From positions 143,460 through 207,459 of the forward strand of contig NZ_BLAD01000043.1 in the NCBI RefSeq assembly GCF_009687845.1: a stretch of DNA of 64,000 nt, in the 5' to 3' direction. Numbering within the stretch: position 1 is the first letter of the stretch; every line of letters begins with the position of its first letter. The notes under the pieces were generated by a model. That model was not told the origin of the DNA. It saw nothing but the letters and a program-made list of their open reading frames with translations, and searched no databases. This stretch comes from Acrocarpospora corrugata (GTDB lineage: Bacteria > Actinomycetota > Actinomycetes > Streptosporangiales > Streptosporangiaceae). Made by a program: the position numbers and the translations under genes. This document shows positions 17,541 to 26,250 of the stretch, piece after piece.

Positions 17541-19001
17541 TTAGGCGGTGAGGAGTTCGATCGCGGCCTGCGCGTTGGCGCGGGCCGCGCCGTAGGTGGC
17601 GATGTAGGCGGCGGCTTCTGGCCGCCAGATGGGCAGGCCCATCTCGACCACGATGGTGTCGGGGCGGGCGGCCAGCAGCCCGCTGATCAGCGCCCGGCTC
17701 TCCGGGTGGCGGTGGGCGTCCTTGACCACCACGATGAGGGACCTTCCTGCGGCGGCGGCGAGCAGCGCGGCCGGGCTGGCCTCCTGCGGCTTGACCCGGA
17801 CGATCTCGGCGTCGGGCAGCCAGGGCGCGACCCCCCACGGCACGTCGCCGACGGCGATGGTGGGCGGCGTGTCCACCTCCACCACGTAGGGGTCGACCAG
17901 CGGCGCGGCCGAGCCGGTCAGCCGGACGGCGCGCCTGGCCGCGTGCAGGCCGACCACATTGTCGTCGGCGGAGTCCTGAGATTCCTGGACCAGCGCCGAC
18001 CAGGCCCGCAGCCGGTCCACCCGGGCGGCGGCCTCCTCCAGCCTGGCCACCGGCAGCAGCCCTTCGTGAACCGCTTCGACGATCGCCGCGAGCACCCCGC
18101 GGATGTCGTCGTAGGTCGGCACCGGGCCCAGGCAGAGCAGGTCGGAGCCGGCCATCAGGGACTGCACCGCGCCGCCGCCGAGCCCGACGCTCTTGGTGAT
18201 CGCGTGCATGTCCAGCGCGTCGGTGATCACCACCCCGTCGTAGCCGAGCTCGCCGCGGAGCAGCCCGGTCAGCGCGGCCCGGCTGAGGGTGGCCGGCGTG
18301 GTCCCGGTCAGGTACGGCACCGACACGTGCGCCGTCATGATCGACCGGGCGCCCGCCTCGATGGCGGCCCGGAACGGCAGCAGCTCGCGCTCCCAGAGCA
18401 GCTCGGGCGAGGCGTCCACCAGCGGGATCTCCAGATGCGAGTCCTCCCGGGTGGCGCCGTGGCCGGGGAAGTGCTTCACGCACGCGGCCACCCCGAGCGA
18501 CTGCAGCCCGCGCACGGCCGCGACCGTGTGCCGGGCCACCAGCTCGGCTCCGGCCCCGAAGGACCGGGTGCCGATCACCGGGTTGTCGTCGGCGGTGTTC
18601 ACGTCGGCGACCGGGCCCATGTCCAGGTTGACGCCGCACCTGGCCAGGTCGGCCGCGATCGACCGGTAGACCCGCTCGGTCAGCTCGACGTCGTCCACGG
18701 CGCCCAGCGCCGCGTTGCCCGGGTACGGGCTGCCGGTGTGGTAGGCCAGCCGGGTGACGTCGCCGCCTTCCTCGTCCAGCGACACGACCGGCCGTCCCGC
18801 GCTGCCGAGCTGGCGGGTCAGCGCGGCCAGCTGACCGGCGTCCGCCACGTTGAACCCGAACAGGGTGACGCCGCCCAGCCCGTCCGCCAGGTCCTGCAGG
18901 ACCCAGTCGGGGGCGACGTGGCCGGGGAACGAGACGAGCAGCGACGCGGCCGCGAGACGCCGCAGCCCCCGATCGCCGGTGCTCGCGATGGATTCAGGCA
19001 T
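17541..19001 (-). CDS. GH3 beta-N-acetylhexosaminidase (NagZ/DasD-like)
   Basis: A 486-residue glycoside hydrolase of family 3. The NagZ signature KHFPGHGATREDSH (with the His acid/base) and the nucleophile Asp261 in ITDALDM are present. There is no signal peptide, so it cleaves imported N-acetylglucosaminides inside the cell. It is the last gene of the importer operon (19093-22281), separated from the permease by ~90 bp. The order binding protein-permease-permease-hexosaminidase matches dasA-B-C-D of Streptomyces, supporting chitobiose or cell-wall amino-sugar uptake. The C-terminal ~120 residues form the extra domain seen in longer NagZ proteins. Confidence 0.88.
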   Translation of the reverse strand: MPESIASTGDRGLRRLAAASLLVSFPGHVAPDWVLQDLADGLGGVTLFGFNVADAGQLAALTRQLGSAGRPVVSLDEEGGDVTRLAYHTGSPYPGNAALGAVDDVELTERVYRSIAADLARCGVNLDMGPVADVNTADDNPVIGTRSFGAGAELVARHTVAAVRGLQSLGVAACVKHFPGHGATREDSHLEIPLVDASPELLWERELLPFRAAIEAGARSIMTAHVSVPYLTGTTPATLSRAALTGLLRGELGYDGVVITDALDMHAITKSVGLGGGAVQSLMAGSDLLCLGPVPTYDDIRGVLAAIVEAVHEGLLPVARLEEAAARVDRLRAWSALVQESQDSADDNVVGLHAARRAVRLTGSAAPLVDPYVVEVDTPPTIAVGDVPWGVAPWLPDAEIVRVKPQEASPAALLAAAAGRSLIVVVKDAHRHPESRALISGLLAARPDTIVVEMGLPIWRPEAAAYIATYGAARANAQAAIELLTA

Positions 19002-19092
19002 GGCTGTCTCATGCTCCTAGGGTCGGATGAGTTTCAGGGCAGGGCTGGTACGGCCGGCGCCTCGTGAGCGGCGGCCGTACCGGCTCCGGGGA

Positions 19093-19944
19093 TCAGCCCT
19101 TGACGGCGCCCGCGACGAGTCCGGAGACCATGCGCCGCTGCACCAGCAGGAAGAAGATGACGACCGGGATGGTCATCAGGGTGGAGCTGGCCATGATGGC
19201 GCCCCAGTCCGTGCCGCGCTGCCCGAAGAAGTACTGCAGGGCGACGGGCATGGTGTAGCCCGACGAGTCGGACATCAGAATCAGCGCGAAGATCAGTTCG
19301 TTCCACGCGGTGATGAAGGAGAAGATGCTGGTCGCCACCAGCCCGGGGGCCACCAGCGGGAAGAGCACCTTCCAGAACGTGGTCATCCGGGAGGCGCCGT
19401 CGATCCAGGCCGCCTCCTCCAGCGACTTGGGCACGGCGGCCACGAAGGTGCGCAGCATCCAGATGCCGAACGGCAGGGTCAGGCCGACGTTGACCACGAT
19501 CAGGCCGAGCAGCTGGTCGTACAGGCCGAGCCGCTTCACGCTGAGGAACAGCGGGATGAGCAGCGCCTCGGCGGGGATCATCTGGGCCATCAGCAGCGCG
19601 ATCAGGAAGCCGGTGCGGCCCTTGAACTTGAACCTGGCCACGGCGGTGGCGGCCAGCAGCGCGAACATCGAGCCGACCAGCACGGTGCCGAGCGCCACGA
19701 TGGCGCTGTTGCGCAGGTAGAGCCAGATCGAGTTGCCCGCCACGCCCTCGGTGAGCACCCGGTCCAGGTGATCGAAGGTGAAATGGGTGGGGAACGGGAT
19801 GAACTCGGTGGTGAAGATCTGGTCGTTGTCCTTGAACGAGGTCGCGATCATCCAGTACACGGGGAACACCGCGAAAAGGAACACCAGCGTCGCGGTGGTG
19901 TTGAGCGCGATCTTGCCAAGGCGTTTGCGGGCGAGCGGGCTCAC
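19093..19944 (-). CDS. Carbohydrate ABC transporter permease (MalG/DasC-like)
   Basis: A 283-residue inner-membrane permease with six predicted helices and the cytoplasmic coupling loop EEAAWIDGASRMTTFWKVLF, the EAA motif that contacts the ATPase. It starts at GTG 19944, which overlaps the stop of the upstream permease as GTGA, so translation is coupled. No ATPase gene is in the operon; in Streptomyces DasABC uses the shared ATPase MsiK, and the same is inferred here. Confidence 0.88.
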   Translation of the reverse strand: MSPLARKRLGKIALNTTATLVFLFAVFPVYWMIATSFKDNDQIFTTEFIPFPTHFTFDHLDRVLTEGVAGNSIWLYLRNSAIVALGTVLVGSMFALLAATAVARFKFKGRTGFLIALLMAQMIPAEALLIPLFLSVKRLGLYDQLLGLIVVNVGLTLPFGIWMLRTFVAAVPKSLEEAAWIDGASRMTTFWKVLFPLVAPGLVATSIFSFITAWNELIFALILMSDSSGYTMPVALQYFFGQRGTDWGAIMASSTLMTIPVVIFFLLVQRRMVSGLVAGAVKG

Positions 19945-20957
19945 TGGACCTCCTCCGACTTCACCATCTGGCGGATGTAGAAGGCCGTGACGATCAGCAG
20001 GATCACCGTCAGCACCACCGCGATGGCCGCGCCGGTGCCCATCTTGGGCGGGCTGCGGAACGCCTCGGCGAAGGAGTACATGGACAGGTTGAAGGCCTCC
20101 CGGTTGGTCGGGCCGCCGATCAGCACGTACAGCTGGCTGAAGACCTTGAAGTCCCAGATGATCGACAGGATCGTGAGGACCGCGAAGACCGGCTTGAGCA
20201 GCGGGAAGGTGATCTTCCAGAAGGTTCGCCAGGGACCGGATCCGTCGACCGTGGCGGCCTCGTAGAGCTCGGTCGGGATGCCCTTGAGGCCGGCCAGCAC
20301 GGAGACCGCTATGAACGGGAAGGACGCCCACAGCACGGTCAGGATGAGCACCAGGTAGACGGTGACCGCGTCGTTCAGCCACGGCTCGCCGGTCCAGTCG
20401 GCCCGGCCGAACGCGAGGGTGGAGAGCCAGTCGGGCAGCAGGTTCAGCGCCCAGTTGATGATGCCGGCCTCGGAGTCGAACAGCCAGCGCCAGATGACGC
20501 CCTGGGCGACCGGGGGCACGGCCCACGCCGACATGATGCCGATGATGACGAAGGTGGACATCCGCTTGCTGAGCTTGTTCAGCAGCACGCCCACGGCGGT
20601 GCCGAGAATCAGCGTGAGGGACACGGTGATCACGGCGAAAGCGATGGTGTTTCGGAGCGACGACCAGAAGATGTCGTTTTCGAGGATCTTGGTGTAGTTC
20701 TCCCAGCCCAGCCATTCGGCCGGACGCTTTCCGCTGATCTGCGGCAGCCCGACCTTCTGGAAGGACATCACCACGACTTGGATCATCGGGTAGAGCAGCA
20801 GGCCGGCGATCACCAGGATGCCGGGGATCAGCAGCACGTAGGGGATGGCCTTGGGCGGGAGCCCACTCGCCTTGTTGGGGCGATGAGAACTTCTGCGACG
20901 CCGCTCCGGGGCGGAGGAGTTGCCTCCGCCCCGGGCGATCGTTGACGCGTTCGTCAT
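19941..20957 (-). CDS. Carbohydrate ABC transporter permease (MalF/DasB-like)
   Basis: A 338-residue permease. A basic, disordered N-terminal tail of ~35 residues is followed by six helices. The EAA coupling loop reads LYEAATVDGSGPWRTFWKIT. It forms the membrane channel with the GTGA-coupled downstream permease. It begins 4 bp after the binding-protein stop, so both come from one transcript starting upstream of 22281. Confidence 0.88.
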   Translation of the reverse strand: MTNASTIARGGGNSSAPERRRRSSHRPNKASGLPPKAIPYVLLIPGILVIAGLLLYPMIQVVVMSFQKVGLPQISGKRPAEWLGWENYTKILENDIFWSSLRNTIAFAVITVSLTLILGTAVGVLLNKLSKRMSTFVIIGIMSAWAVPPVAQGVIWRWLFDSEAGIINWALNLLPDWLSTLAFGRADWTGEPWLNDAVTVYLVLILTVLWASFPFIAVSVLAGLKGIPTELYEAATVDGSGPWRTFWKITFPLLKPVFAVLTILSIIWDFKVFSQLYVLIGGPTNREAFNLSMYSFAEAFRSPPKMGTGAAIAVVLTVILLIVTAFYIRQMVKSEEVQ

Positions 20958-20961
20958 GTCG

Positions 20962-22281
20962 CTACTGGTTCAGGATCTCTTCGAGTTCCTTGTTGGCCGC
21001 GGCGAGCGCCTCGTCGGCCGTGGCCTTGCCCTCGATGACCGAGCGGGCGGCGTTCTGCAGGACCGCCTTGGTCTCGTTGGCCTCGGTCCAGTTCGGGTCG
21101 GCAGGGAACGCCTTGGCCTTGGCGAAGGCGGCCGCGAACGGCGCCTGAACCGGGTCGCTGGAGAGCGTGGCCAGAGTGTCCGGGTAGACCGGGAGCAGGC
21201 CGCCGTCCTTGGCGTAGCGGTCCGCCCACTGCTTGCTGGTGGCGAGCTTCACGAACTCGGTCGCGAGTTCCTTGTTCTTGGCGTTGCCCCAGACGGCGAT
21301 GTCGTTGCCGCCGAAGAACGCCGGGGCCTCGCCGCCGGCCTTGGCGGGCAGCGGGAAGAAGGCCAGCTGGTCGGCTTTCACCTTGCCCTTGCTGTCGGTC
21401 TCGATGCCGGGGATGTCCCACGACGCGGTCAGGTACATGCCGACCTTGTTGTTGGCGAACCTGGTCCGGATGTCGACCGTGTTCTGGGTCAGCCGGGCCT
21501 TGCCGGACAGGCCCTCGGTGACCAGGCCGGTGTAGGTGGCGAAGCCGGCCTTGAAGGTCGGGTCGGCCAGCTTGCCGACCCACTTGTCGCCTTCCTTGAT
21601 CGCGTACTCGCCGCCCTCGGACCAGGCCAGCGCGCCGAGCAGGTGGTTGGCATCGGCGCCGCCGTTGAAGGCGAAGCCGTCGACGTCCTTGCCCTTCTCG
21701 GTCTGGATCTTCTTGGCCGCCGCGACCAGCTCGTCCCAGGTCTTCGGCACCTCGATCTTGAGGTCCTCGAACCAGTCCTTGCGGTAGAGCACGGCGCGGG
21801 TGCCCGCGCCCCAGGGCAGCGCGTAGACCTCGCCGTCGATGGTCTCCAGGCCGAGCAGGTTCTTCGGAATCTGGGCCTGCTCACCGGCGCCGACGACCGC
21901 GGTCACCGGCTCCAGGGCCTCCTGGCTCTGCCACAGCGGCACCTGGTCGTTACCGATCTCGGTCACGTCCGGGCCGGCGCCGCCCGCCGCCGCGGCGGTG
22001 AACTTGTCGTTCACCTGCGGCCACGGGATCCACTCCAGCTTGACCTCGGCGCCCGTCTGCGTCTTGAACTCCGCGATGAGGTCGTCCATGTACGCCTGCG
22101 ACGGGGGGTTGGTGTCGCCGAGGCGCCACATCGTCAGGGTCTGTCCGGCGAACTTCGGCCCGGTGGCGGACGGAGCGGCGGCCGCCGCCGTGGGCTCGGT
22201 GCTGGCGGGGTCAGTGCCACCACAAGCGGCGACACCCAGTGCTAGAGCGGCGGTAAGGCCCGCGATCTTCACGATCTTCAC
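20962..22281 (-). CDS. Sugar-binding lipoprotein of an ABC importer (DasA-like)
   Basis: A 439-residue extracytoplasmic solute-binding protein of the oligosaccharide family. The lipobox LGVAAC places the lipidated Cys at residue 20, followed by a flexible Thr/Ala-rich linker. The mature part has typical features (QTLTMWRLGDTNPPSQAYMD, ALPWGAGTRAVLYRKDWF). Likely ligands are beta-linked N-acetylglucosamine oligomers, judging from the GH3 hexosaminidase in the same operon; cellobiose-type sugars remain possible. GGGAG precedes the ATG. The operon is divergent from the second ROK gene and shares the GAAACTTT box region. Confidence 0.87.
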   Translation of the reverse strand: MKIVKIAGLTAALALGVAACGGTDPASTEPTAAAAAPSATGPKFAGQTLTMWRLGDTNPPSQAYMDDLIAEFKTQTGAEVKLEWIPWPQVNDKFTAAAAGGAGPDVTEIGNDQVPLWQSQEALEPVTAVVGAGEQAQIPKNLLGLETIDGEVYALPWGAGTRAVLYRKDWFEDLKIEVPKTWDELVAAAKKIQTEKGKDVDGFAFNGGADANHLLGALAWSEGGEYAIKEGDKWVGKLADPTFKAGFATYTGLVTEGLSGKARLTQNTVDIRTRFANNKVGMYLTASWDIPGIETDSKGKVKADQLAFFPLPAKAGGEAPAFFGGNDIAVWGNAKNKELATEFVKLATSKQWADRYAKDGGLLPVYPDTLATLSSDPVQAPFAAAFAKAKAFPADPNWTEANETKAVLQNAARSVIEGKATADEALAAANKELEEILNQ

Positions 22282-22410
22282 GTTGGGTTCTCCCTTCCCG
22301 GCTTCACGTCGAGGTGTTAGGGGTGGTCGGCGAACCGCGCACCTCGGGGTTCCTGACGGTCGGCGTCTGTGGCATCCCGGGGCTTGATCGCTTGCCTACG
22401 GGATGACTGC

Positions 22411-22443
22411 CGCTAAACTAACAAGAAACTTTCTTAAAAGAAA
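22411..22443 (+). promoter_or_regulatory. Candidate ROK operator, copy B (divergent promoter region)
   Basis: AAGAAACTTTCTT (22424-22436) is a perfect 13-bp palindrome with a central C. It lies between the importer operon and the ROK gene at 22570. The surrounding block beginning CGCTAAACTAACA aligns with copy A (3728-3755) over nearly 30 positions. This is the best candidate for the ROK binding site controlling sugar uptake. Confidence 0.6.
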
Positions 22444-22468
22444 CCAGTGTTAGCGGATCGTGACGAGT

Positions 22469-22552
22469 GGGGGTTATTCAAGAGGGGCCCGGCGCCGTTG
22501 AGTCACCTGCTTGGGGTGACCCGATCGACGGGCGAGCTCTTGAACAACCCCC
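22469..22552 (+). promoter_or_regulatory. Structured 5' leader of the second ROK gene
   Basis: The arms GGGGGTTATTCAAGAG (22469-22484) and CTCTTGAACAACCCCC (22537-22552) pair at 15 of 16 positions. Within them GTCACC/GGTGAC (22502-22520) and CCG/CGG form inner hairpins. The outer stem ends 5 bases before the ribosome site GGGAGG. It could act as an attenuator, a ligand-binding leader or a protein site; it matches no riboswitch class I know. Confidence 0.5.
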
Positions 22553-22569
22553 AGAAAGGGAGGCGGCCA

Positions 22570-23763
22570 GTGTCCCAACGACCGGGAACGCCCCGGCTGC
22601 TACGCCAGATCAATGACCGTGCGGCCCTGGAGCTCCTCCTCAGCCAAGGCCCGCTCACCCGGGCTGAACTGGGGGAACTCACCGGGCTTTCCAAGGTCAC
22701 CTCCGGCCAGCTGCTGTCCAGGCTGGAGGATCGCGGGCTGGTGCGCACCGCCGGGGAACGGGCCGGCGGGCGTGGTCCCAACGCCGCTCTGTACACGGTC
22801 AATCCGGCCAGCGCGTACGTCGCCGGACTGGAGGTACTCCCCGACCGGGTCACCGCCGGGGTGGCCGACATCACCGGCCAGACCGTGGCCGAGGTGACCG
22901 TCGACCCGACCGAGGCCGCCGATCCCGTCAAGATCGTGCACAGCGCGGTGCAGCGGGCCTGCGCGACCGCGGACGTGTCGCTCTCGCAGCTGCGCTCGTT
23001 CGTGATCGGCACCCGGGGCGTGGTGGATCCGCGCAGCGGCGACGTCCGCTACTCCTTCGACCTGCCCGCCTGGCACATCGGGGTGCTGGCCGCGCTGCGC
23101 ACCAGCCTCGGGCAGCCGGTCCGGATAGAGAACGACGTCAACCTGGCGGCCCTGGCCGAGCAGGCCTACGGCGCGGCGGCCGGGCAGGACGACTTCGTGA
23201 TCCTGTGGGCCGGGGTCGGGCAGGGGCTCGGGGTCATGCTCGGCGGGCGGCTGCACCGGGGGATCACCGGCGGCGCGGGCGAGATCGGCTGGCTGCCGGT
23301 GCCGGGGGAGCCGCTCCCCGCGAACGTGACCGAGCCGCAGTCGGGCTCCTTCCAGCGGCTGGTCGGCGGGAAGGCGCTGTCCGGGCTGGCCGTCACGCAC
23401 GGCATCGACGGCCCGGCGATCCTGCCGTCGGCCGCGCCGCCCGGCTTCGACGTCGCCCACCTGGTCCGTACGGCTGTCGCCACCGGCCAGGACGGCTTCC
23501 TGGCCGACCTGGCCGGGCGGCTGGCGGTCGGGGTGGCGGCGGTGGCCGTGGTGCTGGATCCCGGGCTGATCGTGCTGAGCGGCGACGTCGGGCGGGCGGG
23601 TGGCCCGGCGCTGGCGGCGCTGGTGGAGGAGGCGGTGGCGCGGGTGTGTCCCAGCCGGCCGCGGGTGGCGGTGACGGAGGTGGCGGGCAACCCGGTGCTC
23701 AGGGGGGCGTTGCTGGCGGCCCTGGACCAGGCGAGGGAGCAGGTCTTCTCCGATACCGTCTGA
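22570..23763 (+). CDS. ROK-family transcriptional regulator (2), linked to the sugar importer
   Basis: A 397-residue paralogue of the ROK protein at 3801. A winged helix (PLTRAELGELTGLSKVTSGQ) precedes a ROK fold with GGAGEIGW, again without the zinc CxCGxxGC motif or the following His. I chose GTG 22570 because GGGAGGCGG precedes it and the start matches the paralogue. An open frame continues upstream to 22447 through the structured leader and could extend the protein, but that extension is not conserved. Divergent placement from the Das-like operon suggests it is the local repressor, released by an amino sugar or its phosphate. Confidence 0.87.
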   Translation: MSQRPGTPRLLRQINDRAALELLLSQGPLTRAELGELTGLSKVTSGQLLSRLEDRGLVRTAGERAGGRGPNAALYTVNPASAYVAGLEVLPDRVTAGVADITGQTVAEVTVDPTEAADPVKIVHSAVQRACATADVSLSQLRSFVIGTRGVVDPRSGDVRYSFDLPAWHIGVLAALRTSLGQPVRIENDVNLAALAEQAYGAAAGQDDFVILWAGVGQGLGVMLGGRLHRGITGGAGEIGWLPVPGEPLPANVTEPQSGSFQRLVGGKALSGLAVTHGIDGPAILPSAAPPGFDVAHLVRTAVATGQDGFLADLAGRLAVGVAAVAVVLDPGLIVLSGDVGRAGGPALAALVEEAVARVCPSRPRVAVTEVAGNPVLRGALLAALDQAREQVFSDTV

Positions 23764-23767
23764 CGCT

Positions 23768-24424
23768 ATGGATGGCGTTGTGCTGATTTCCGATCCGCTG
23801 GTGGCCGCGGTGCCGGTCGAGGAGTGCGGGGAGGGGTTGAGCGACGTCCGGGGGCGGCTGCGGGTGGATGACCGGCTGGCCGATCCCGACGGGGCGTACG
23901 CGTTGTTGCGGGAGGGTCTGGTGGCCCGGCTGGAGGCGGCGGAGCGGTCGCTTCCGGCGGGGTACCACCTGGTGGTGGTGGAGGGTTACCGTCCGGCGGC
24001 GCTGCAACGGGCGTACTTCACCGCCTACCTCAACGACCTTGAGACGAAATTTCCGGAAATGTCGGCAGATGAGTTATTTGTGGCGGCCAGTCGGTATGTG
24101 TCGCCGATCGAGGTGGCGCCGCACACCGCGGGAGCCGCCGTCGATCTGACGCTTTGTGATGATTCAGGTGTCGAGTACGACATGGGGACGCAGGTCAACG
24201 CCAACCCGGAGGAGAGCGCCGGCGCGTGCTACACCGCCGCGCCGGGCATCTCCGCCGACGCGCGGCAGAACCGCAAGATCCTGAGCGCCGCGCTGGAGGC
24301 GGCCGGGCTGGTGAACTACCCGACCGAGTGGTGGCACTGGTCCTACGGGGACCGGTACTGGGCGATGACGCGGCGGGCTCCGGCCGCCCTCTACGGGCCG
24401 GTCGAGTCGCCCCGGCCCGCCTGA
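23768..24424 (+). CDS. VanX-like D-alanyl-D-alanine dipeptidase (peptidase M15D)
   Basis: A 218-residue zinc dipeptidase. It has the VanX elements VVEGYRP (transition-state Arg), PHTAGAAVDLTL (zinc His and Asp) and EWWHWSYG (catalytic Glu and zinc His). It would hydrolyse D-Ala-D-Ala or related dipeptides during wall recycling; a role in resistance is possible but no vanA/vanH is adjacent. It begins 4 bp after the ROK stop, so it may be co-transcribed with the sugar regulator, fitting cell-wall amino-sugar turnover. Its 3' end overlaps the convergent dimethylformamidase-like gene by 34 bp. Confidence 0.85.
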   Translation: MDGVVLISDPLVAAVPVEECGEGLSDVRGRLRVDDRLADPDGAYALLREGLVARLEAAERSLPAGYHLVVVEGYRPAALQRAYFTAYLNDLETKFPEMSADELFVAASRYVSPIEVAPHTAGAAVDLTLCDDSGVEYDMGTQVNANPEESAGACYTAAPGISADARQNRKILSAALEAAGLVNYPTEWWHWSYGDRYWAMTRRAPAALYGPVESPRPA

Positions 24425-26250
24425 CGCCAGCGCAGGTGCCCGGTCGGGTCGGCGGTGATCAGGAGGCCGGCGTGGGCGGTGAGGGTGAGCGCGCCCGGGG
24501 CGTGGCCGAACGGGGACCAATCGGTCTCGCGGTCGGTGAAGGGCAGCCGGGTGTGGATGCGTCCTTCGCCGTCCAGGGCGTACAGGCGGCCGTTCATGCC
24601 GCTGATCGAGATCGCGCCCGCCGCCGGGCCGAGGTCGCGCCAGGCGGCTGAGGCGGCTTCGGCGAACGGGAGCGCCCAGAGCCGGTCGGCGGCGACGGCG
24701 AAGAAGGCGCCGTCGGAGACGGCCATGGCGACGGTCCCCGCCGGGGCCTGGGCCACGTCGGTCCAGCGGTCGGTGCGGGTGCGCAGGACGCCGTCGGGGG
24801 TGACGCCGTACAGGTTGGTGCCGAGCCCGCCGACGGCTTCGCGCGGGGAGTCCAGGCAGGTCACGTCGCCCGCCCAGCCGACCGGCTGCCACGGCAGGTT
24901 CTGGCCGCACAGCTCGCGCTGGACCAGGACGCCGTCGGCGGTCACGCCGTACAGCAGCGAGCCGGTGGCGGCCAGCGCGCGGATGTCGGCGGCGGGCCCG
25001 ATCACCTCCCAGTCCGGTACGGCCGGCCCAGACAGCCGATCGAGCACGTTGCGGGTGATCCGCTCCACCATCGGATCGTGGATCGTGTTCCCCCAGTTCA
25101 CCGAGGCCGCGTTGAACACGGTCCCGAGCCCGCTGGTGAACACCCCCATGGTGGCCCAGCCGCCCTGCCCGCCCACGCTCCAGTGGCGCAGGTCCGCGGT
25201 GGCCAGCACCACGAACGACGGCGGCGTGCCGTCCCGGCAGGTCGCCCTCGGCACCCCCCGCACCTCGGTGAACTCGGCCGCGTCCGTCTCGTAGCCGAGC
25301 GACCCGAGACCGAACTTGTCCCCGTCGGTCAGCCCGGTCCCCGCGAACACCCAATGGTCGGCGAACCGCGCCGTGTAGGACTCCTCCCGCATCAGCGTCA
25401 TGTACGGCCCCCAGGTGCCCGCCCCGGCCCGGAAACTGGTCCCGGTCAGCGCGTTCTCCGGCCGCAGCACCGGCGCGTTCGACCATTCGACGGTGGTCAG
25501 CCGGGGGTCCCCGACCGGGTCGGTGGCCGCGTCCCGGTAGCAGACCATCTCGCGGCCCTCCAGCCTGATCTGCCACCAGCAGGTGTTGCCGGACAGGAAC
25601 GCGATGTTGCCGCCCCGCCGGACGTACTCCTCGCAGGCGTCCCGCATGTCGGCGGTCCAGTACTCGTCGTGGCCGTTGACGACCAGCATCCGGTAGCGGG
25701 ACAGCAGGTCGAGGGTGAGGTCGAAACCGGCGCAGTACTCGACCCGGTAGCCGGCGGGGGCGAGCCAGCGCAGCAGCCCGTCCTCCCAGCGCTCCGGCGG
25801 CGGCCCGCCGCCCGGCCGGTCGAAGGTGACCCGGGCGGCGCGGTCGGGCTGCTCGGTCCAGTAGATGCTCTCGCCGGGGATTCCGCCCCGGTTGTACGCC
25901 TGCCAGGTCGCGAACGGGATCGACACCAGGATGGGCGCGACCGGTTCGGCCTGCCGTACCACGAAATAGACCTCGTCGTCCTGCTCCCGGGCGGCGCCCG
26001 GGAGTTCCCCGGTGGCGCGCGGGACCAGCACGTCCGGCTCCGGTTCGCCCTCGGTGAAGCGGGCCCGGTAGAGGGAGCTCGGCCAGTCCGCCGGAATGTC
26101 CAGGGTCCAGGACGGCCCCCGCACCCGGGCGGTCAGCATCAGCCGGTCGTCGGTCGCGTCGTGCACGGCCACCCCGGCCGGGCCCTCGAACCGGAACTCC
26201 AGGGACTCGCCCTGGGCACGGGACAGCGCCGTCGCGTACGCGGCGATCAC
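24391..26250 (-). CDS. Dimethylformamidase large-subunit-like protein with C-terminal beta-propeller
   Basis: A 619-residue protein. Residues ~60-440 match the N,N-dimethylformamidase beta-subunit fold: ATWQAYNRGGIPGESIYW, LVVNGHDEYWTADMRDA, GGNIAFLSGNTCWWQIRLEG. In the characterised enzyme this fold holds a mononuclear iron bound by two Tyr and a Glu and hydrolyses an amide. Residues ~450-619 form short repeats (LYGVTADGVL, LYGVTPDGVL) of a tectonin or RCC1-like propeller. GTG 26250 overlaps the preceding condensation gene stop (GTGA), so it belongs to the NRPS minus operon. A tailoring amidase or amide-forming enzyme is the inference. I could not verify the iron ligands by alignment. Confidence 0.7.
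   Translation of the reverse strand: MIAAYATALSRAQGESLEFRFEGPAGVAVHDATDDRLMLTARVRGPSWTLDIPADWPSSLYRARFTEGEPEPDVLVPRATGELPGAAREQDDEVYFVVRQAEPVAPILVSIPFATWQAYNRGGIPGESIYWTEQPDRAARVTFDRPGGGPPPERWEDGLLRWLAPAGYRVEYCAGFDLTLDLLSRYRMLVVNGHDEYWTADMRDACEEYVRRGGNIAFLSGNTCWWQIRLEGREMVCYRDAATDPVGDPRLTTVEWSNAPVLRPENALTGTSFRAGAGTWGPYMTLMREESYTARFADHWVFAGTGLTDGDKFGLGSLGYETDAAEFTEVRGVPRATCRDGTPPSFVVLATADLRHWSVGGQGGWATMGVFTSGLGTVFNAASVNWGNTIHDPMVERITRNVLDRLSGPAVPDWEVIGPAADIRALAATGSLLYGVTADGVLVQRELCGQNLPWQPVGWAGDVTCLDSPREAVGGLGTNLYGVTPDGVLRTRTDRWTDVAQAPAGTVAMAVSDGAFFAVAADRLWALPFAEAASAAWRDLGPAAGAISISGMNGRLYALDGEGRIHTRLPFTDRETDWSPFGHAPGALTLTAHAGLLITADPTGHLRWRQAGRGDSTGP

Noticed and set aside
17690..18640. Plus-strand open frames opposite the GH3, permease, NRPS and lhr genes
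   Set aside because: Arg/Ala/Gly/Pro-rich shadows with no domains, expected opposite high-GC genes.
23768..24424. Vancomycin-resistance locus based on the VanX-like gene
   Set aside because: No vanH, vanA or vanRS neighbours. The dipeptidase sits with a sugar regulator, so wall recycling fits better.
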